Source: Blastochloris sp. (lineage in GTDB: Bacteria > Verrucomicrobiota > Verrucomicrobiia > Methylacidiphilales > JAAUTS01). From it: a DNA stretch of 35,661 bases. How positions within the stretch are numbered: position 1 is the stretch's first letter; every line of letters starts with the position of its first letter. Position numbers and translations under genes: made by a program. Where the stretch lies: positions 1 through 35,661 of the forward strand of contig JAAUTS010000010.1 of assembly GCA_012031345.1 (NCBI GenBank), given 5' to 3'. Shown here in pieces: positions 34,924 through 35,661 of the stretch. Under the pieces are notes generated by a model that did not search any database, was not told the DNA's origin, and saw only the letters and a list, made by a program, of their open reading frames with translations.

Positions 34924-35661
34924 TTAAGATCTCTTGTTATCGTCACCTTGCTTGTTTTGATCTTCCTTCAAAGTACAATAAGTGACACAAACCAGCAACT
35001 CATCAGATCCATACTTTTGGTCCAACCTGGTCCATAGCCTTTTTTCCCAACCAGCCACCTTTTGCAGGGAGTCAAACAACCACGGGATCCAAGCTTGATT
35101 CCAGGTTTTTCCTCCCGGAAATCCTCTGCACTTGTCGACGGAGCTGCGACCCGTGATTGCTTCAACCTTTTGACGTATTCCTTGCACCACGAAACCCAAC
35201 CAATCAAAACCCCAGGATAATGAATCTCTGAAGCCTGAACATGCTCCAGCACTTTTATTTTTAGACTGCTCAATTCTAACCAGTTCCGAATGGAACGCGG
35301 CGAAAGAATCTGAAGGTGGTCGGCGCTAAGCCAGCACCACCCTCCACGAAAGATTCTATGTTTCCAGGCATCTCCATTTGGGGTTAAAGCCAGCCAGAGT
35401 CCTTCAGACTTAAGTAGCTCTATAGATTCAAACAAAAAAGCCTGAGGATCCTCCACATGCTCCCAAACATGGGCGGAAAAGATGATGTCAAATCCCTCGA
35501 CTTCCTCTGAGCGCAAGCTGATCAGATCGGGGTAGGTTTTAATACCGAAATGTTCTTTCGCGAACCGCCGCCCTGTTTCGCCCGGTTCCACCATGATAAC
35601 CTCCGCCCCTAGCTTCGTAGCCACTTCCTGTGTTACAGACCCCGCAATTAAATAATAATGT
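34924..35661 (-). CDS. SAM-dependent methyltransferase, 5' end beyond window, one frame break
   Basis: The frame is open to the right edge. It enters with LIAGSVTQEVATKLGAEVIM then VEPGETGRRFAKEHFG, a SAM-binding motif. FDIIFSAHVWEHVEDPQAFL and LKSEGLWLALTPNGDAWKHR, then WLSADHLQILSPRSIRNWL, match the C-methyltransferase-like group (cyclopropane synthase-like fold). Near 35120 the frame slips by one base and ends LDQKYGSDELLVCVTY then CTLKEDQNKQGDDNKRS at 34924. It is the first member of a methyltransferase, GT2, GT39-like order that recurs elsewhere in the window. Confidence 0.78.

Overview
The window is one continuous, gene-dense surface-glycan (O-antigen, capsule or exopolysaccharide) biosynthesis locus. 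It lies in a bacterium that I would place, from general resemblance only, in the PVC group (Verrucomicrobiota or a relative). The clues are the mixture of toxin-antitoxin families, four-helix-bundle and ORF6N genes, and short 7-8 nt tandem repeats among glycosyltransferases. There is no rRNA, tRNA, CRISPR array or transposase. Base composition is mosaic: about 15.6-17.7 kb, 20.3-22.8 kb and 31.2-34.2 kb are clearly more AT-rich than 9-13 kb, as expected of a glycan locus assembled by transfer.

Layout. 0-0.24 kb: start of a family 2 glycosyltransferase (GT2) that runs off the left edge. 0.4-5.2 kb: a graveyard of toxin-antitoxin and similar small cassettes, with fragments of a four-helix-bundle gene and of an epimerase. 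5.25-12.84 kb, minus strand: a tightly packed operon (GT4, GT2, GT4-GT4, membrane PAS protein, GT2, RmlC-type epimerase, extended SDR). 12.87-23.82 kb, plus strand: FkbM methyltransferase, four-helix-bundle and ORF6N genes framed by repeats, a Wzx flippase, three further methyltransferases, GT4, GT2s and a GT39-like membrane glycosyltransferase. 23.85-28.23 kb, minus strand: GT2, a Phd-PIN cassette and two GT4s. 28.27-29.84 kb, plus strand: a Wzy/O-antigen-ligase-like membrane protein. 29.89-35.66 kb, minus strand: GT39-like protein, methyltransferases, two DPM1-like GT2s and UDP-galactopyranose mutase (glf).

Functional reading. Flippase plus polymerase-like protein suggests a Wzx/Wzy-type pathway. 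glf points to galactofuranose, and the RmlC/SDR pair to a modified deoxy- or keto-sugar. FkbM and class I methyltransferases suggest methylated sugars. Polyprenyl-phosphate-sugar-synthase-like GT2 genes sit next to GT39-like membrane enzymes in three places, a possible repeated donor/acceptor module. No initiating phosphoglycosyltransferase, Wzz or export ABC transporter is visible.

Two features need attention. First, about twenty single-base frame breaks split otherwise conserved genes. Almost all have the sign of one missing base and several lie in homopolymers of 6-8 nt. This looks more like indel error in the assembly than decay, so I give whole-gene coordinates across the breaks. Second, short tandem arrays of 7- or 8-nt units, from several unrelated sequence families, lie between genes, flank the four-helix and ORF6N genes, and occur in frame inside two GT4 genes. 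This is the best candidate here for an undescribed system.
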